Source of the DNA: Desulfobacteraceae bacterium
Lineage (GTDB): Bacteria > Desulfobacterota > Desulfobacteria > Desulfobacterales > Desulfosarcinaceae
Direction of reading: 5' to 3'
DNA: 43,306 nucleotides
Assembly (NCBI GenBank): GCA_013003715.1
Contig: JABDIN010000105.1
Location: 1-43,306 of the forward strand
The notes beneath the pieces are model-generated. The model had not been told where the DNA came from, did not search any database, and was given only the letters and a program-made list of their open reading frames with translations. Positions 43,041-43,306 of the stretch are shown in pieces. Made by a program: the position numbers and the translations under genes. The first letter of the stretch is position 1. Each line of letters opens with the position of its first letter.

Positions 43041-43306
43041 ATGTGATTTGCTTCATTACCTGAATCCGGTGGTCGAATCATCTCGGTAAAATGGCTCTGG
43101 TCGATACCGAACCGGTCATTCAGGCCGAATACATCATCCAGGTATTGGTAGGTTTTCTCAACCAGTTTTTGAAAGGTTTCCGCAACACCTTTACCATGGA
43201 GTGCAGAGGCGAAGGTAATCGGCAACCTGGTGGAACGCCACCGTTCGAGAATTTCTTTCCGCTCGGTGATGTTCGATAGATCCTGTTTGTTGAATTGAAC
43301 AATCAA
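43037..43306 (-). CDS. MglA-like small GTPase, C-terminal part (start beyond window)
   Basis: The last 89 residues of a Ras-like GTPase, with the G4 motif NKQD (residues 6-9 of the visible part: QFNKQD) and a G5-type ASALHGKGVAETF, followed by a helix. This matches the C-terminal half of MglA-type polarity GTPases, which act in cell polarity, gliding and type IV pilus placement. The 5' end is beyond the right edge. Its TGA overlaps the ATG of the next gene (43037-43040, ATGA), so it is the upstream partner of the kinase and PilB-type proteins. Confidence 0.8.
   Translation of the reverse strand: MIVQFNKQDLSNITERKEILERWRSTRLPITFASALHGKGVAETFQKLVEKTYQYLDDVFGLNDRFGIDQSHFTEMIRPPDSGNEANHI

Noticed and set aside
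1-43306. CRISPR array, prophage or insertion sequence
   Set aside because: No spaced direct repeats, integrase, capsid or transposase sequence was found; the only repeat element is the 84-bp palindrome.

Overview
The window looks like a chromosomal segment of an anaerobic Desulfobacterota bacterium, probably Desulfobacterales. The basis is gene content, not a search. It holds a membrane ETF-linked Fe-S oxidoreductase with etfBA and an acyl-CoA dehydrogenase, a PAS/LuxR regulator of a style common in that phylum, response-regulator fusions, and an MglA-like GTPase with a PilB-type ATPase. I see no phage, transposase, integrase, CRISPR array, rRNA or tRNA. Apart from one solute-binding protein gene interrupted by an in-frame TAG, every recognised gene reads through intact, except the two cut by the window edges.

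Layout. 1-888 (-) is a lipoprotein cut by the left edge. 1635-3285 (+) carries the ribosome-assembly GTPases engB and era, separated by an 84-bp element with perfect 24-bp inverted arms. 3480-8526 (+) is a beta-oxidation electron module: membrane Fe-S oxidoreductase, etfB, etfA and acyl-CoA dehydrogenase. 8606-19336 is a peptide-use locus: a P1 (DmpA-type) peptidase on the minus strand, then on the plus strand a degenerate sigma54-activator-like regulator, a five-gene Dpp/Opp-type ABC transporter (its binding-protein gene broken by TAG) and a membrane dipeptidase. 19430-22312 (+) holds a YihY/BrkB membrane protein and an FG-GAP repeat lipoprotein. 22702-23157 is non-coding and folds into a chain of four stem-loops ending in an intrinsic terminator. 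23158-28657 (-) is sucA-sucB-lpd (2-oxoglutarate dehydrogenase) with a good promoter and a structured leader. 29156-31425 (+) is a signalling trio: USP-like, GAF, and PAS-LuxR. 31501-35292 (-) holds a small hypothetical protein, a ClC-CBS chloride transporter and an MFS-like protein. 35769-36908 (+) is an rRNA methyltransferase, and 37073-37933 (+) is a ferritin-like/receiver fusion.

From the right edge to 37947, all on the minus strand, runs a compact signalling operon: an MglA-like GTPase (3' end only), a histidine kinase, an 805-residue receiver-MshEN-PilB ATPase with C-terminal zinc ribbons, and a receiver-histidine kinase. The first two junctions overlap by 4 and 8 bp, and the ferritin-receiver gene converges on the operon 13 bp away. 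Polarity GTPase, secretion or pilus motor ATPase and phosphorelay parts in one transcription unit make this the strongest candidate here for an uncharacterised system, possibly phosphorelay control of a polar pilus or secretion motor.

How the parts fit: fatty or aromatic acyl-CoA oxidation feeds ETF, and ETF passes electrons through the membrane Fe-S protein to menaquinone. Imported peptides and 2-oxoglutarate dehydrogenase add carbon and reducing power. The right half is mostly sensing and signalling.
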